NCBI GenBank assembly: GCA_021234155.1
Contig: JAJEKV010000071.1
Location: forward strand, 6,615,054-6,679,053
DNA length: 64,000 bases
Direction of reading: 5' to 3'
Source of the DNA: Isoetes taiwanensis
Lineage: Eukaryota > Streptophyta > Lycopodiopsida > Isoetales > Isoetaceae
The notes beneath the pieces are model-generated. The model saw nothing but the letters and a program-made list of their open reading frames with translations, did no database searches and was not told where the DNA came from. The translations under genes were made by a program, and so were the position numbers. Each line of letters opens with the position of its first letter. The first letter of the stretch is position 1. Positions 20,947-32,901 of the stretch are shown piece by piece.

Positions 20947-22886
20947 TGCCTAAAAATCTATTATAGCCTAGCAATGTTGGACTTGGTTTCTATTATTATA
21001 TTAGATTTATGAAAAAGAGTATGAGATAGGCAGGGTTTCATCCACCACGTGAAGCATGTGGCAGTGGCAGAGATACACATTGAAGCTTATTAAGTTATAT
21101 AATTGTTTTGGTATTATTGAGAAAGAAAAGATCTCAAACATGAGGAAGCGAGGAAAATGGAAGAGTAGAAAAAGGGAGGCAAGAGCATGGAAACAAAGCA
21201 TATAATAATTCTAAAGCTAATTACCTTTAGGTGTGTTTCTTGCATGAAGTAAAAGATCTGAGAGATGCAACTAGAAGTATGTTGCTTGAAAGGCATGAAC
21301 CAATGGAAAGCGATAGCCATTTCCTACAATCGAAGGTTTAAACCCTTACCAAGACCAAGAGATTTGATAAGCATGTCACCTACGCTACATAAGTTTGCTA
21401 GAAGATAGTTGTCTTGTAAGATGCATAGTAGTTGTCATGTTCAATCATCTGGTGATTGATGCTTGAGGGGACATTTCTTATACAGAGTACTGTAATATTT
21501 TGAGTGGCATAATATGAAGTAGAAACGTTCTTCAAAAAAAAAATATATATATATATATTAATTTAAGTAGGCAGGGGTATGCACTATCCATCAGGGCTTC
21601 AAGAACCTAACCATCAGCCTTTATCTGGAGTCCTTACGCAATGTCGATCCTTAGGTTAAGAGGCCACTCCAAGGAACTGACATAATAGCTTAAGAAGTTT
21701 CCCATTATGATCTTGCACATAAAAAGAAAAGAAATCAGTATCTTGGAATAACTCAAAGCAATTAATATTAGAAATCCCAAGATAGTAACCACCATCGACA
21801 AACAATCTAGAGCCCGAAAATGCAAAAAACATGAATATCAATGCATTGCATGATTTAAATCGGAAGTCATAAGCTATATAATGTGCTTACCCATCGTCAG
21901 TGCATAATGATGTGAGCTAATGATGCACGAAAACAGGTTGGCCGCTTGTTGCTTTGGATGGACATAAGATATCAAGCTTCGCCGAGCTAAAGCTAGAACC
22001 TGCGTGATGGTCCACATGTGATGGAGATGTAGTCCTAGATCAATGAGACCCGGCTATGCATTTGGTAAAATATGCATTAAGCGGTTATAGCGCTACCTAA
22101 TAAAGGCAACAACCCGAAAACATGATCATCTCATGAGTTTACAGCATATTTTTGCATGATGTGGCAATGCTTTGCAAACTAAATGCTCTTAAAAGCGCAG
22201 CATCGTTCTTGTGTTTATGCGTATTCGGCTATAACATAATGTGATATTTTCTGAGCAGATAAAATCAACAACTTGAGAGGAGAAATTAACGGATAGATAA
22301 GATCAACAACAATGGAGAAGATTTCAACTCAACTTAGAAAATTAGTAAAACATATTATGAACCTCGAGGAATCGTCAAATTATTCCCATGTTTTTTTGAG
22401 CGAAGGGAGTCCGGTAGAGCATTAATTTATGGTGATTGAAAGAGATTTTAGATAGGTATCAAGCTCTTTTGCTCAAGCTATAATGATAAGCGTGATAATG
22501 TCTATTGTTTTGCGCTTCCTAAGTATCACAAACTTTGTTATTAGTTTAGAATAGGATCTAATTCTTATAGTTTCGGTCGGTTATTGGTGCTTTTACAATT
22601 CGAGGAAAGACAATGGTATGGTAATGCAGGTGAAACCTTGTTCATTATACATATGGACTTTCCACAGTCCATACTTTCCGAAATTGGCATAAATTTAAGG
22701 AATATTATGGTTTTAATAGAATGATGCAAATTGTCTACAGAACATTTGTCTAGAATATAGGGTTGTAGAGCATTTGTGCACAATAAGATGATAGAACTTT
22801 AAGACATTAAAATTATACATAATTTCGTGCAAAACATCATACACTTTTCAGAAGTTTTTCATATAGCAATTGAAAGTAAAGCTAAT
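20947..22886. other. No supported gene
   Basis: AT-rich. An A9 run followed by (AT)n lies at about 21534-21560. Short ORFs only. Confidence 0.45.
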
Positions 22887-24517
22887 TGTGGCGTTCCAGT
22901 ATTTACATCACGATATCGCGTCATAAATATATTGACGATCACCCGGTATAGATATGCCACCATGAGATATGGTAACCCTAGGGGGTTAGTCTAAAAGGGA
23001 GTTAAATTAGCTATGCTAATTTAATTATTAGAATAATAACCTATAATTTAGGGATTAATATTTAAAAGGGGGTAATTAAGCTAATTATGGTTTGGGAAAG
23101 CCACGTAAACTTCGATTGGCGACATGGTGGATGCTAGTTTGAACCATCAAGGTGGATCCACCACCCCTATATCAGCATAATGCGACCAAATTTGGCCACC
23201 TTTGAGGGCGGCGCTACGGCAATTTGGCGCCTACCTCTCGCCAAAGGCGGCGCCGCCTTTGCCAAGCGTACGTGTAGCGGTGACGTCAAGTCCGGGGAAG
23301 ATGGAGCGCAAATGACACTTGGTTCGCGAGATTGAGTTGGTGGCTAGTATGGTGACATATTCTAGGTGGCGCCCACATTGAGCCACTTGTTGTCTTGTTC
23401 CCCTCACGATTTCTCACCATGCTTTACTTGGCGGGAACTAACCCTTGATTGTAAAGGTAAAGTTCTCTTTATATTCCCCGATTACAGGTTTGCTCTTAAA
23501 GGATGGATTGATAGTTCTTTGCGTATTACTCACGGAAATGGGGAATTAAAGTAGAGACCTCCCGAGCCATGATAAGTGATTATAAATTTAAGAACCACTA
23601 CATACTTCCCATTAGATCGCGACTGTGTACAAGAGACCAGAGTGCGATGAATCTTGTAAGGTGACTTGGCACGAACAAAGGGACGATGTGGTGAAGTGGG
23701 GTGGGGTCTTACCACGAACATAAAGGCTCTGAGACTCCTGATGGAGATAGGCGATGGCAGGTCGTAGAAGGGCGGGTATGGGGTACGTACTCCACAGGTG
23801 TAGAGGTGTATTTGGTCGTATGGAGCATCTTGCACTTTAGTGATTTAGGGTGAGTAAATTCGAGATGCGGTCACGAGAGTCGGCGATGCGACGCGTATTC
23901 TCTAGCTCACCCATGGAACCTGTGATCAAGGAAGGGGAAAAACTTCCCACAGAGCCTGCCTCATCAGACCCGGGGCTTCACGCCAGACCACTGTAGTAGG
24001 CTGAAGGGTGATACATTGAGTAGCGTGTCCGGAAGGCTATAGTGGCGCCATAGCATGATTGGACTCATCACGCAAAGGGTATTGCACGGAGGCGGATAGA
24101 GTGGACAACCCTGGCCGATGTTCTATGCCGACCAACGCCATGTCGGGGTGATCTGGCGATCTCTTGAGGCCCACAGCGTCGGTCGATCCTCCTTTGATCA
24201 CGGTAGGTAGAACCATGGGTTTTAGGGTGTTTGCGAGATAGATGCATATTCTTTGTCGTTAGTACTTGGATGGATGTGCCACCCTTCCGTGGTGGTTATC
24301 TATATATGATTTATCGTGTGCTAACCTTGTATTCATGTAGCGGCGTAGGAGCCCCATTGGCGTGGGCGAATGACCCACCTATTACTTCACTTGAAGCGTC
24401 TTCTTATAGATGGCGAGTTAAGGCAGAGGGGCCACCGCTCCGCTGGTGAGTTGGTTGCCATGGGAGGGAAAGTCATATGTATACGTCAGGGGTAGAGTAT
24501 ATGTTAGAGCATCCGCA
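22887..24517 (+). repeat. 5' LTR (1.63 kb, TG...CA)
   Basis: Starts TGTGGCGTTCCAG and ends GAGCATCCGCA, giving TG...CA termini. The downstream copy at 32902 matches it in order through landmarks such as GGTATAGATA(T/C)(G/A)CCACCAT, TTAAATTAGCTATGCTAATT, AATTTAGGGATTAATATTTA, GGATGGATTGATAGTTCTTT, TATGGAGCATCTTGCACTTTA and CATAGCATGATTGGACTCAT. The copies differ by many small indels. The end is placed where the primer-binding site follows after one base. Confidence 0.88.
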
Positions 24518-24518
24518 G

Positions 24519-24532
24519 TGGTATCGAGAGCC
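24519..24532 (+). other. Primer-binding site (tRNA-iMet type)
   Basis: TGGTATCGAGAGCC, one inserted base away from the plant retrotransposon PBS TGGTATCAGAGCC, which is complementary to the 3' end of initiator Met-tRNA. It lies one base after the LTR's terminal CA. Confidence 0.82.
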
Positions 24533-25109
24533 ATGATTTTGGTTGGCCGGGAATCATAGCCCGACAAATCTTTAACTTGGATTAGTTCGGTAGTTGAGTG
24601 GGAGTTTAGAGCTGGTTGGGCTGCTTAACTTTGTGGTGATTTAGTTTTTGTGTTAGGTGGATGTAATAAATTGTGAGTTTTAGGAAGTTTAGAGGCTGAT
24701 TTTGGAGGGAAAAAGAAAGTTGTAGTACGGTTTAAGTTGGGCTATAACTTTTGTGGCCCGATTCAGGATGAAGGCGAAAATGGCTCGATGGTCGGGCATC
24801 TCCCAAATACCACTGAGGAGCCCGTCTCGGTCGAGAAAGACAACGAGCGAAAAATTAAAGAGCTCTTTGTCTTTGGAGGTGTTTTCTCGGCGAGCGAGTA
24901 TAAGGATGGCGGCGTCCCATCACGGTCCGCCCATTATAAAAGCCATCGTTTTTAAAAGTATTTCCTTTTAAAGCTGGCGTTTGAACTTCGTGATCTCTAC
25001 TTCAACCCAACCTCTTTCCATCTTGCCAACTATGTATGTAGCATATATGTTCTATTGCTTTATTATACATATCGATGTCTGTTTTTGTCGAGTTAGCGGT
25101 TCTTTTAAG
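24533..25109 (+). other. Leader region of the LTR element
   Basis: Two overlapping 72-codon frames (24737-24955 and 24753-24971) lie where gag would start, but neither resembles a capsid protein. Otherwise nothing recognised. Confidence 0.4.
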
Positions 25110-25181
25110 AAAAAAAGGTACATCATGGGATTGAACCCGCGACCTTAGCACCCAAGCCAACACCTTTACGATAAGCTAGCT
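25110..25181 (-). ncRNA. tRNA-like Pol III unit (pseudo-tRNA or SINE head)
   Basis: On the minus strand: TAGCTTATCGTAAAGG resembles a degenerate A box, TTGGC-TTGGGT-GCTAA can form a 5-bp anticodon stem with a loop one base short, and GGTTCAATCCC is an almost perfect B box. A run of seven T (25116-25110) follows as a Pol III terminator. No complete acceptor stem is visible, so I favour a tRNA-derived SINE or a tRNA relic over a working tRNA. Confidence 0.5.
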
Positions 25182-25290
25182 TCTTTCTTGAAGCGGTTAA
25201 CCCTTTTTCTATGTTTTATAGTGCATTTTACTCCATATCTAAATCGGGCGTGCCTTTGAGTAAACCGTTATTAGGCTTAACAACTCAGCG

Positions 25291-25494
25291 GAGCAAGCTC
25301 TTCGCCATAGCGCGAACCTCTTTTCGCCATAGCGCGTAGAACAGCTCTTAGCCAGCCCGTAGGGCAAGCTCTTTAAGCCATAGCGGCGAACAAGCTCTTT
25401 AAACCATAGCGGCCGGAATACTTGATCTTGCCTTAGCCCGCGAGTCGATCTCTCTGCCATAGTCAACGGATAAGCTGTTGACCATATATAGCTT
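25291..25494. repeat. 24-27-bp tandem repeat array, about 8 units
   Basis: Successive units are variants of GCAAGCTCTTTAAGCCATAG followed by CGGCGAA, for example AAGCTCTTCGCCATAGCGCG, CAAGCTCTTTAAACCATAGC, GATCTCTCTGCCATAG and a last diverged TAAGCTGTTGACCATA. The minus-strand ORF through it (25239-25520) is repetitive because of the array and is not supported as a gene. Confidence 0.85.
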
Positions 25495-28400
25495 CGTCCC
25501 CTAGGAATAAGCGGAGCCAAATGACGGCGTAATCTAGCAAGTCAGGCCAACTTGTTATGACAACATCAACTCACTTGGTGGGACTAATTAGGAACTAAAT
25601 TAACAGCAGCAGGCAACTTTCCTAGAATACCGGTGATGTATTATATCCTTGGATATTCTTTGAAGCTGACGATAATAATGTCCTGGATTATGGTTCCACG
25701 TTTCTAACTTTAAATTTTTCTTTTTTTTCCTTTGGTAGATGCCTTGATACTTACAATTTCTTCGGGCTTTGCCATGATTCAATCATACTATATTCATATG
25801 CTTTATATTAGACCTTGTTCGGCGTTATATAAGTAATGTTTATAGACATAACTATAATTAGCGTTGTCTCTCTCGGTGTGTCTAAACCTTGCCTCATCTC
25901 AATTCCCGGACAAAGGATTTCTTTTAAGCCCAACCAGCTAGGAATTTGCCATCACGGCACCTCTAGACCATGGGTAGCTAATCCTACCACCCCTCACTGC
26001 TTCTTCTCAATGGTGGTGTTCTTTTTTATGGACCATTTTCCCGGACCACGGTACAAACTCACGTATCGTGGTGAGTGCACGTGTTAGAACCCCCATAATA
26101 ATCTCAGCACTTTGTGCCGACTTCCGCGAATCTATATGGATGTGATTAATTATGCATTGCCACCGCGTCAAAGTGACAATAGTCTACCCTCTTTTGGAGT
26201 GTTCTCCGTACATTCAATGCCGCAACCATTGTTGATTACTCACCTCCTTCTAGAATTTACCTAGATAAGGTCAGAGCAAAATGTTTCCAACCATTATTTT
26301 AATACCTAAAAGCGTCTTTAGGTTACGCGATGAACTTACATATTCAAGGGGATTATATGAATATCCCAAAGGGCGATTACCACCCAAAGACCTCTCTCAA
26401 GATAGGCCCTCTCTATTCGGAGATCTTGTGTTCAAGTCTCACGGGGGTCGAGTCATATGTCCTCATGAATGACTTGCCAATATGGCATGGCGGTATGAAT
26501 GCTATCTACTATCTATCTATTTCTAAAAAAAGGTCCTTGGTGAACTCAATTCACCATGTTGTCCTAAGACATGGGCGTCTTCTTCCTAAGCCATACACCA
26601 AATCTTTAAAGAGTTTTTAGGCTCTTCTTTGCCTTTCCAAGGCTGCCGAGGTATATCTTTATGTTAGCAAAGAGACTAACCTTCATGTTAGGAAATAACC
26701 TTCCTATCGGATTGCTAAATATCATGCATCAGGATCCTTTATTCCTTCTCTTCTTCAATATGTTTTCTAAGTCTATGATCGATTTTCGATTATTATTGAG
26801 CCCTTCGCGCCCGCGGCTACATATTTCATCTTTGATTGTGACCTTTATTAGGTAGAGTACTTAATCAATTACTCCTTTATGTATTCATTAATCATCTTGT
26901 GGCTTTTAAGCGTATTATATGCTCTATATTGTTAACCCACCTATCATTTGGGGGTTATGATCCAACGTTATTTCATCCTCGAAATGTTAGTCATTACGTT
27001 TTCTGCATCGTGATGTTATGCTCTTGTTACGACATTCCAAATGACTTGGCATCTTCATTTTAAGCCATAGTCATGGAGTCATCAAGGTGGTTGCTGGAGT
27101 CATCAAGGTGGTTGCCTTGTATTTAGTGAAACCTTCCCTACAATTACTACGTTTAATATAGCGGGCTTGTATCAATGTTGAGTCCCTATATGTTAACTTG
27201 CACCCCATGTAATCCATGGCGTCACCTCTGCACGATCGGTATGGATCATGTGGAAACTAGTCTTAGGTGTCTATGCAAGATTTACATTTGAACGGATTAG
27301 CGGTAAAGCGCTATTAGCTACTTATCACCGGGTATCTTTATTGTACTTCTTTCGGCCCCACTGCCTTAAGCTTTATTCTGAGTGGTACATTTGACATTTT
27401 ATTTCAAGTGCCAACTACCACATCATACCTAACATCTGTAGTTAATGATCCTTAGTATCTCGGACCCTTCACCGGTAGCTTTAGGATCACGGCTCGTCTT
27501 TCTCTCCTTGTGTCGCCACCTAGATTACCTCCTAAGATGTTTGCTCATTATGTGTACATGGTATGTACGCAATAAACATATCTCCACATCCCTGGCCTTC
27601 TGCTCTAGCCAGCTAAACTATAGCGTGGTAGTTCTTTCAAAACAAACCTAATTGCCTATGTACCTTTATAATGTGCGTTTGAGCCCGCAGAGCTTCTGGC
27701 CCGGGTAGTGGCCAACTCTATGTTGGAAATCCATATCGCCTACATTTTGATAGGATCGGCTACTTTAACCATCCCTTTAGTGCCTTATGATATTCGGTCG
27801 TTAGTATATACACTATCCTTACCACCCATCGCGATTATGCCATAATTAGAAGGTTTACTACCCCAAGTGAGAGCTTTTCTAAAGGAAGCTGGCAGCTAAG
27901 GATCCTTTGTGTTATACCACCCATGCCAGTTACAATTAACCTATTGTTATTAAGTTATCAGTCGACCCGACTTTGTTTCAATCTTAGTTTAATGCTTGCC
28001 ATATGATTATCAATTCACGCCTGCTAAGAGTTTCAAAGTCCTGTAATCTCTAGCGGGTCTATGCCTCAAGGCAGCGGATCCTCCACACCTTCTGCCGATT
28101 GCCTATGGTTCGCGTGAGTAGGAGTAACTCTTAGGATATATGGACTATTGGTCTAGATAATCTCACTCCTTGTAATCTATACCTAGTCTTGATTTTTTTT
28201 ATAGGCACTTAGAGTTCCTATATGTGCCGCACTCTTCACGGGTTACCCTAAAGGTATAATCGCCAAAGTCGCCATTACTCCTTCTTTTCTTCCATCGAGG
28301 GGGCCCGAATATTTTATACATCTTTTCATTCCCAAAGAGCGAATAAATGCTCGAGCTTATAACAATTAAGTAATTCCTCATTGGTATCTAGAACCTTTGA

Positions 28401-30539
28401 ATAGTTAAGCTCATTATCGGTTATTCCAACGCAGTTCCCAACCATCCTCGGGATGTTTTGAATGTAACTTTATCCGCGATATATGCTAGACTTACTCTAG
28501 CTATTCTCAGCGATTTAAACTTTTCCCCATCTTCTTTTAGTCACGGCGGTATCTAAGATAGTCAACTCCAACCATTGGGTTAGCGAGATACTTATTTAAG
28601 TAAAGCATACCCTAACCCGATATCTTAGGTATAAGAAAAAGCATATTGCGGCTCATTCTTTTAAACTGTCAAGTAATGTTTCCCTGCGCCTTATGCGTAT
28701 ATTCTACTATCTTTTTTAATATGATGTATCCGGAATATCACAATTGAAGCGTTGTTATTATATGATATAGTAACATGTCCACCAACCCTAAGTCTAGACT
28801 CTACATGTAACTTGTTGACATGGGCATCTAGCTATATTAGACTTGCGGCCAACTTATTTCCCCCAACTTGGTTATCTAGTCACAGGTACATGTTATTTAT
28901 CTTCATTACTTCCACGTATTCATATATGGCAGACTAAAAGTTCTATTACATCTATCTTCTTTTTAGTTATGTTTTTGCACCATTAAATGGTCCTGGTACA
29001 CATATATAGCTGGCAGATTACTCTTGGGGATACACACCGCGATACCGTAATCGAGCATTCTCCTTGGTGAGATGTCCATTGGAAACTACCTTGTTCATAC
29101 TCCGGACATTCCAGCGTGTCATTTCCAAACTCTCTATATTTGAAGCGTTGTTTTACAACAACTTTCAAGCACCTCTTGTCTCCACTTGTCGTGTGGGTAC
29201 ATTATACCCCTTCCTAATGTATCATTAGTTGAAGGTCAACTTTTCCTTCATGATGCGGCTTCCGCAAAGATCAACATACCTTTGCAGCTTTTTGATGGTT
29301 GTGCTTTGTTCCTGGTGTCGTCTTGACCTTGTAGTGACTTCGACTCCACACTATTCTCAGTTTGTTATCTGACATCTCACGTGCTCCGGCCGGAACATAA
29401 CATGTGTCCATTTCCTTAATTCATACCATGCATAATGGTCATGCATTTGACCAATGTCATTAAGCGTATCCGCATTGATTCACGTGTGGTCTTCTTAATC
29501 GTCCATAATCTTTAGATGTTTTATTTCCGCTCGAGACATCAATCTCTTTACCAAACACAATATATGTGTAATTTTATAATCCATGAACATGGATCAACAT
29601 TCTCATCACGATATTATTCTCTACCGTGCGAATCATACCCCAACTCAAGTAGGTCGACATCCTATACCTTCACCACCATTATTGAAACCTACGCTTCTAA
29701 AATGATCTTCCTTTCATGAGAATTTTGGGTACTCATAATCCGGTTTCCACCTTGGTAAGTACCTCCCTTAGCATGGTCTATAGTAGATAATCATAAACCA
29801 CTTCTCCATCCGGATATATGGTGCTATATCGGTTTCCTTCTACATTGCACTTAGCGATCTAGATGCCGCATAATAACTCAATCCTCGTAGTGGCTGAGTC
29901 CCGGTATTTCCTTAGATGACAAGAAGCATCGTCAAACCAATTTCGGTAACCATCAAAATAAGGATACCTTACCCTCCCTATTCCCATCATTGACGCTTCT
30001 ACTTCCAGTAGGCCAGGACACCTTAACCACCATTATATAATGGCCTTAAGAAGCACCCGGGCATGCTTTCTATGCTGGAATTAGGTACCCGATATGTCGA
30101 TATGCGAATGTCTAGATATCTAATAAGCGTATAGATATAACTAAAGGTGTATGTGTGCTCATGTGAGGTGGCTTTCGTTTACTGTTAGTTAAGCCTCAAA
30201 TTCGGTTGGCCAGAATTAACCTAAGGAATCATCTATTATTCTGTTGCGGCATTATCCCGGATCACGAGGGCCTTAGATCCATGATTTTAGATTTAAGCCA
30301 CAAGGTTTTACCCATGGTTACTTAAAGCCAACAATATAGCAATTGGAGTTTACACCTTACCAGAACTTTATTTGAAATTAAACCCACATTTAAATCAACA
30401 ATGTGATCTCTCCTTTCTAAGGGTCTTTAACCCTCGCATGGCGAGTCGGCTATGGGATTCTGACTAAGTGTAAACTATGGATCGAGAGTGTGAGTGTGGA
30501 AGCATTAAAGATACTCAAAAGGAAAGCTATTTAAACCAT
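25495..30539. other. Internal region, no recognisable coding; pyrimidine-biased plus strand
   Basis: About 5 kb with many short ORFs and a plus strand richer in C and T than the rest of the window, as if a purine-rich strand were the minus. I translated parts of the minus strand by eye (27.0-28.4 and 28.9-30.1 kb) and found no RT, RNase H or integrase signature. The minus-strand text near 26980 (TTCGAGGATGAAAT) resembles the end of gypsy pol genes, but this is too short to prove anything. Confidence 0.4.
27074..27115 (+). repeat. 21-bp tandem duplication
   Basis: Two exact adjacent copies of TGGAGTCATCAAGGTGGTTG plus C. The length is a multiple of three, but no gene is recognised around it. 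Confidence 0.95.
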
Positions 30540-31330
30540 TAACATCAACATGTAAAATTAAATCCCCAACACATAACAAGCTAACACACTTAACAACCAT
30601 TGACATTAACAACCAACACATAACTACCATTGACATTAATTAACACAACCATTGGGTCCAACACATTTTAAAGATTAAAATCCTTAAGCCCCTTTGGTTT
30701 GGGTGCATATTCACCGCGAGGGGTGACTCAGGAATAGCGAGAGTACATTGGATAGGCATATTCACCTTATTCATGGCTATCACGAATGCGTGAAGTTCCT
30801 GGTTTGTGGGGTATGCAAAATCACGAAATTTGCTATATCGCGTATAACGGATTAAAATGCTATAAGTTTCAAGCGAGGAATGCTATGGTATTTGTTTCGT
30901 CGCGTGCAAAATGCAATTATGGGGGCTCTCGGCCTCGTCACCCGGAGTGTGAATATGCACCCCAAACCAAGGGGTTTAAGGGATTTTTAGTTTAATGTGT
31001 TGGACAACTCAATTGTGACAATGTATCAATAATGTGAATATAATTGATAATAATCAATAATTGATAATGTTCAGACAATTAAAGATTATGTTCAATGCAA
31101 TGCAAAAAAATTTTTGCCTTGAGACCTTAGAGGCGTCAGATGTGACAAAAATTTTAGAATTCAAACCCAGAGAAAAACTAGGAGAATTCGTTTGAGGGCT
31201 TTCATCACAGCCCAGCTTTTGAATTTGTTAATGATAAAGCTGGAAATAGAGCGTAAGTAAAAGTTACCGCAAAGATAGAGCAAATTGATCCCATTATTAG
31301 AAAGTCATAAAAGTTTGCAGCACAAAAAAA
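30540..31330 (-). repeat. Repeat family A, copy 2, fold-back form
   Basis: From about 30745 to 31330 this is the reverse complement of 1-650. Immediately before it, about 30540-30740 is a direct copy of 240-440. The result is a hairpin: GTTTGGGTGCATATTCAC on the left (about 30697-30714) pairs with GTGAATATGCACCCCAAAC on the right (about 30949-30967), with about 235 bases between. It looks like a copy that switched strand during synthesis, or two abutting opposite insertions. Confidence 0.8.
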
Positions 31331-31848
31331 CCACGTTATTATCTTTACGTATTGTTACTTAAAACACAACTATTTCTCTTTCTGTGTACCATTGTTTATC
31401 AATCCGCATGATTTTGATGCTCCATCTCTGGCTTAAGGTAATGCATGATTCACCTTATGGTTGATTAAAGGTTTCAAACCACCACAATATAAATGCATTC
31501 TTGTGTACTATTTGGTGATCGTGACATAGAAAGGTGGAATAATCGCTGTTGTGTGCATAAGAATAGTTTTGATTGAAGCTAAAGGGTAGTGCTATGTGAA
31601 CAATCGTGACGGGGAATATCCAAAGAGTTGAGCAAGCGGTAAACTTGGATGCGACAAATCGAGGAAGGAAACAAAGGGGTTTTCTTGGCACTACATTGTA
31701 GAATCGAGGAAACCAATACCTAAGTAAAAAAACATTATGCTAAGCGAGAAGAAACATTAAAAAATAAATGCCTTTGTAAGTGTGAAGGCAAAAATCCATC
31801 GTGGTAGTAAAAATCCACTTTCGACAATAAGAATCAAGGGCAAGTACT
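31331..31848. other. No supported feature
   Basis: Short ORFs only; part of the LTR element's internal region. Confidence 0.4.
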
Positions 31849-31977
31849 ACACATGCATATGCACACATGCACACATGCACATGCACTTGCACTTGCACTT
31901 GCACATGCATGATACACATGCACACACATGCATGCATGTGCACATGCACATGCATACATGCGTGATGTTCATGCACA
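31849..31977. repeat. Alternating purine-pyrimidine tract (TG/CA with GCATGC)
   Basis: About 130 bases of CACATGCA, TGCACTTGCACT and GCATGCATGTGCACATGC variants. The ORFs on both strands (for example Met/His/Cys-rich frames) are by-products of the repeat. Such sequence is a classic candidate for Z-DNA. Confidence 0.95.
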
Positions 31978-32890
31978 AACACATCTTGAGAGAAAGACAA
32001 CAACCCTCAGTTGTTTCAACCAGCGAAAATCAGCGGCCCATAAAGGTGCACTCTAGAAATGCTATTTGGTACACTCAGCAGATACAACAACGAAATCATA
32101 GAAAAACCGTAATGAAAAGCATTATGGAAATCTAAAGAAGTAACCCCTGTTATTATGCTGCATATTTATGTATGTCTTACACAGCTCCCTAAGGGAATAG
32201 CGAATGAATAATTAATGAAGAGCGTCATGCGTAGTTAATATTAAGTATATAGGTTAAAATGGCGAAATACGATTACAATATATAATTCTATTAAGGTAAC
32301 TATAAATGTCGGGGGGCATCTAAACACTCCACGATAGCGATATATGAGTTGATAAAATTGTAACCAAATAGGAAAACAAAATTTACATGCAAAATTACAT
32401 TAAGCACGGGCGTAATAAAATCACTTGCAAGTGGAGAATATAATGAATATATACCACGGTTAATATGATTAAGATGACTTTCTACTAAGCGGTCTTGAGG
32501 TTAATAACTACGTATTATAATATAACAACAAATAGAAGTCCTTTATATCTATGCCTATCTTTTAATATATATTAGTTACGTATGTGTATAGAAAGAATGA
32601 TTTCTAAAATAGATAGGCTGTGAACTCTTCCTCTGAATGAAACGGTGGGCTTCCACAAGTATGTTGTTCACTTTTGGCGGTCCTACGATGATCATATACG
32701 ATCTATACCTCTACCTCTTATATTTGAGTTATAAATTGCACATTACAAGTCATTTCAAAACTTAATCACTTTGAACATCTAGCGTATGTGTGACTTATAA
32801 TCTCATTACTGCTGGGAGGGCTTCTTTTAAAGCTGATGTGTTTGCCGCAGCAGCGGTATCTTGATCGCGAGGGGCGGCATCATTTTAAAA
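31978..32890. other. No supported feature
   Basis: AT-rich 3' part of the internal region with no ORF of note. Confidence 0.45.
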
Positions 32891-32901
32891 TTGAGGGAGA
32901 A
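32891..32901 (+). other. Polypurine tract before the 3' LTR
   Basis: TTGAGGGAGAA sits directly before TGTGGCG, the start of the LTR. It matches the TTGAGGGGGAGAA type of plus-strand primer seen in plant LTR retrotransposons. Confidence 0.8.

Noticed and set aside
19437-20974. Very long ORFs on both strands (up to 402 codons; F/L/P/S-rich on minus, K/E/G/R-rich on plus)
   Set aside because: They come from a purine-only tract that lacks stop codons on the pyrimidine strand and has few on the other. Composition is extreme, several frames are open at once, and no domain or start context is present.
25110-25181. A functional tRNA gene
   Set aside because: No full acceptor stem and the anticodon loop is one base short, so only a tRNA-like or SINE call is supported.
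25239-25520. 93-codon minus-strand ORF in the LTR element
   Set aside because: It is the translation of the 24-27-bp tandem array; its internal repetition follows the DNA repeat.
26976-26996. End of a gypsy pol gene on the minus strand (TTCGAGGATGAAAT)
   Set aside because: The match is only about 14 bases, and the parts of the adjoining minus strand I translated show no RT, RNase H or integrase motif; kept only as a hint in the findings.
31740-32135. His/Met/Cys-rich ORFs over the TG/CA tract
   Set aside because: The middle of each ORF is a translation of the simple repeat; both strands are open.
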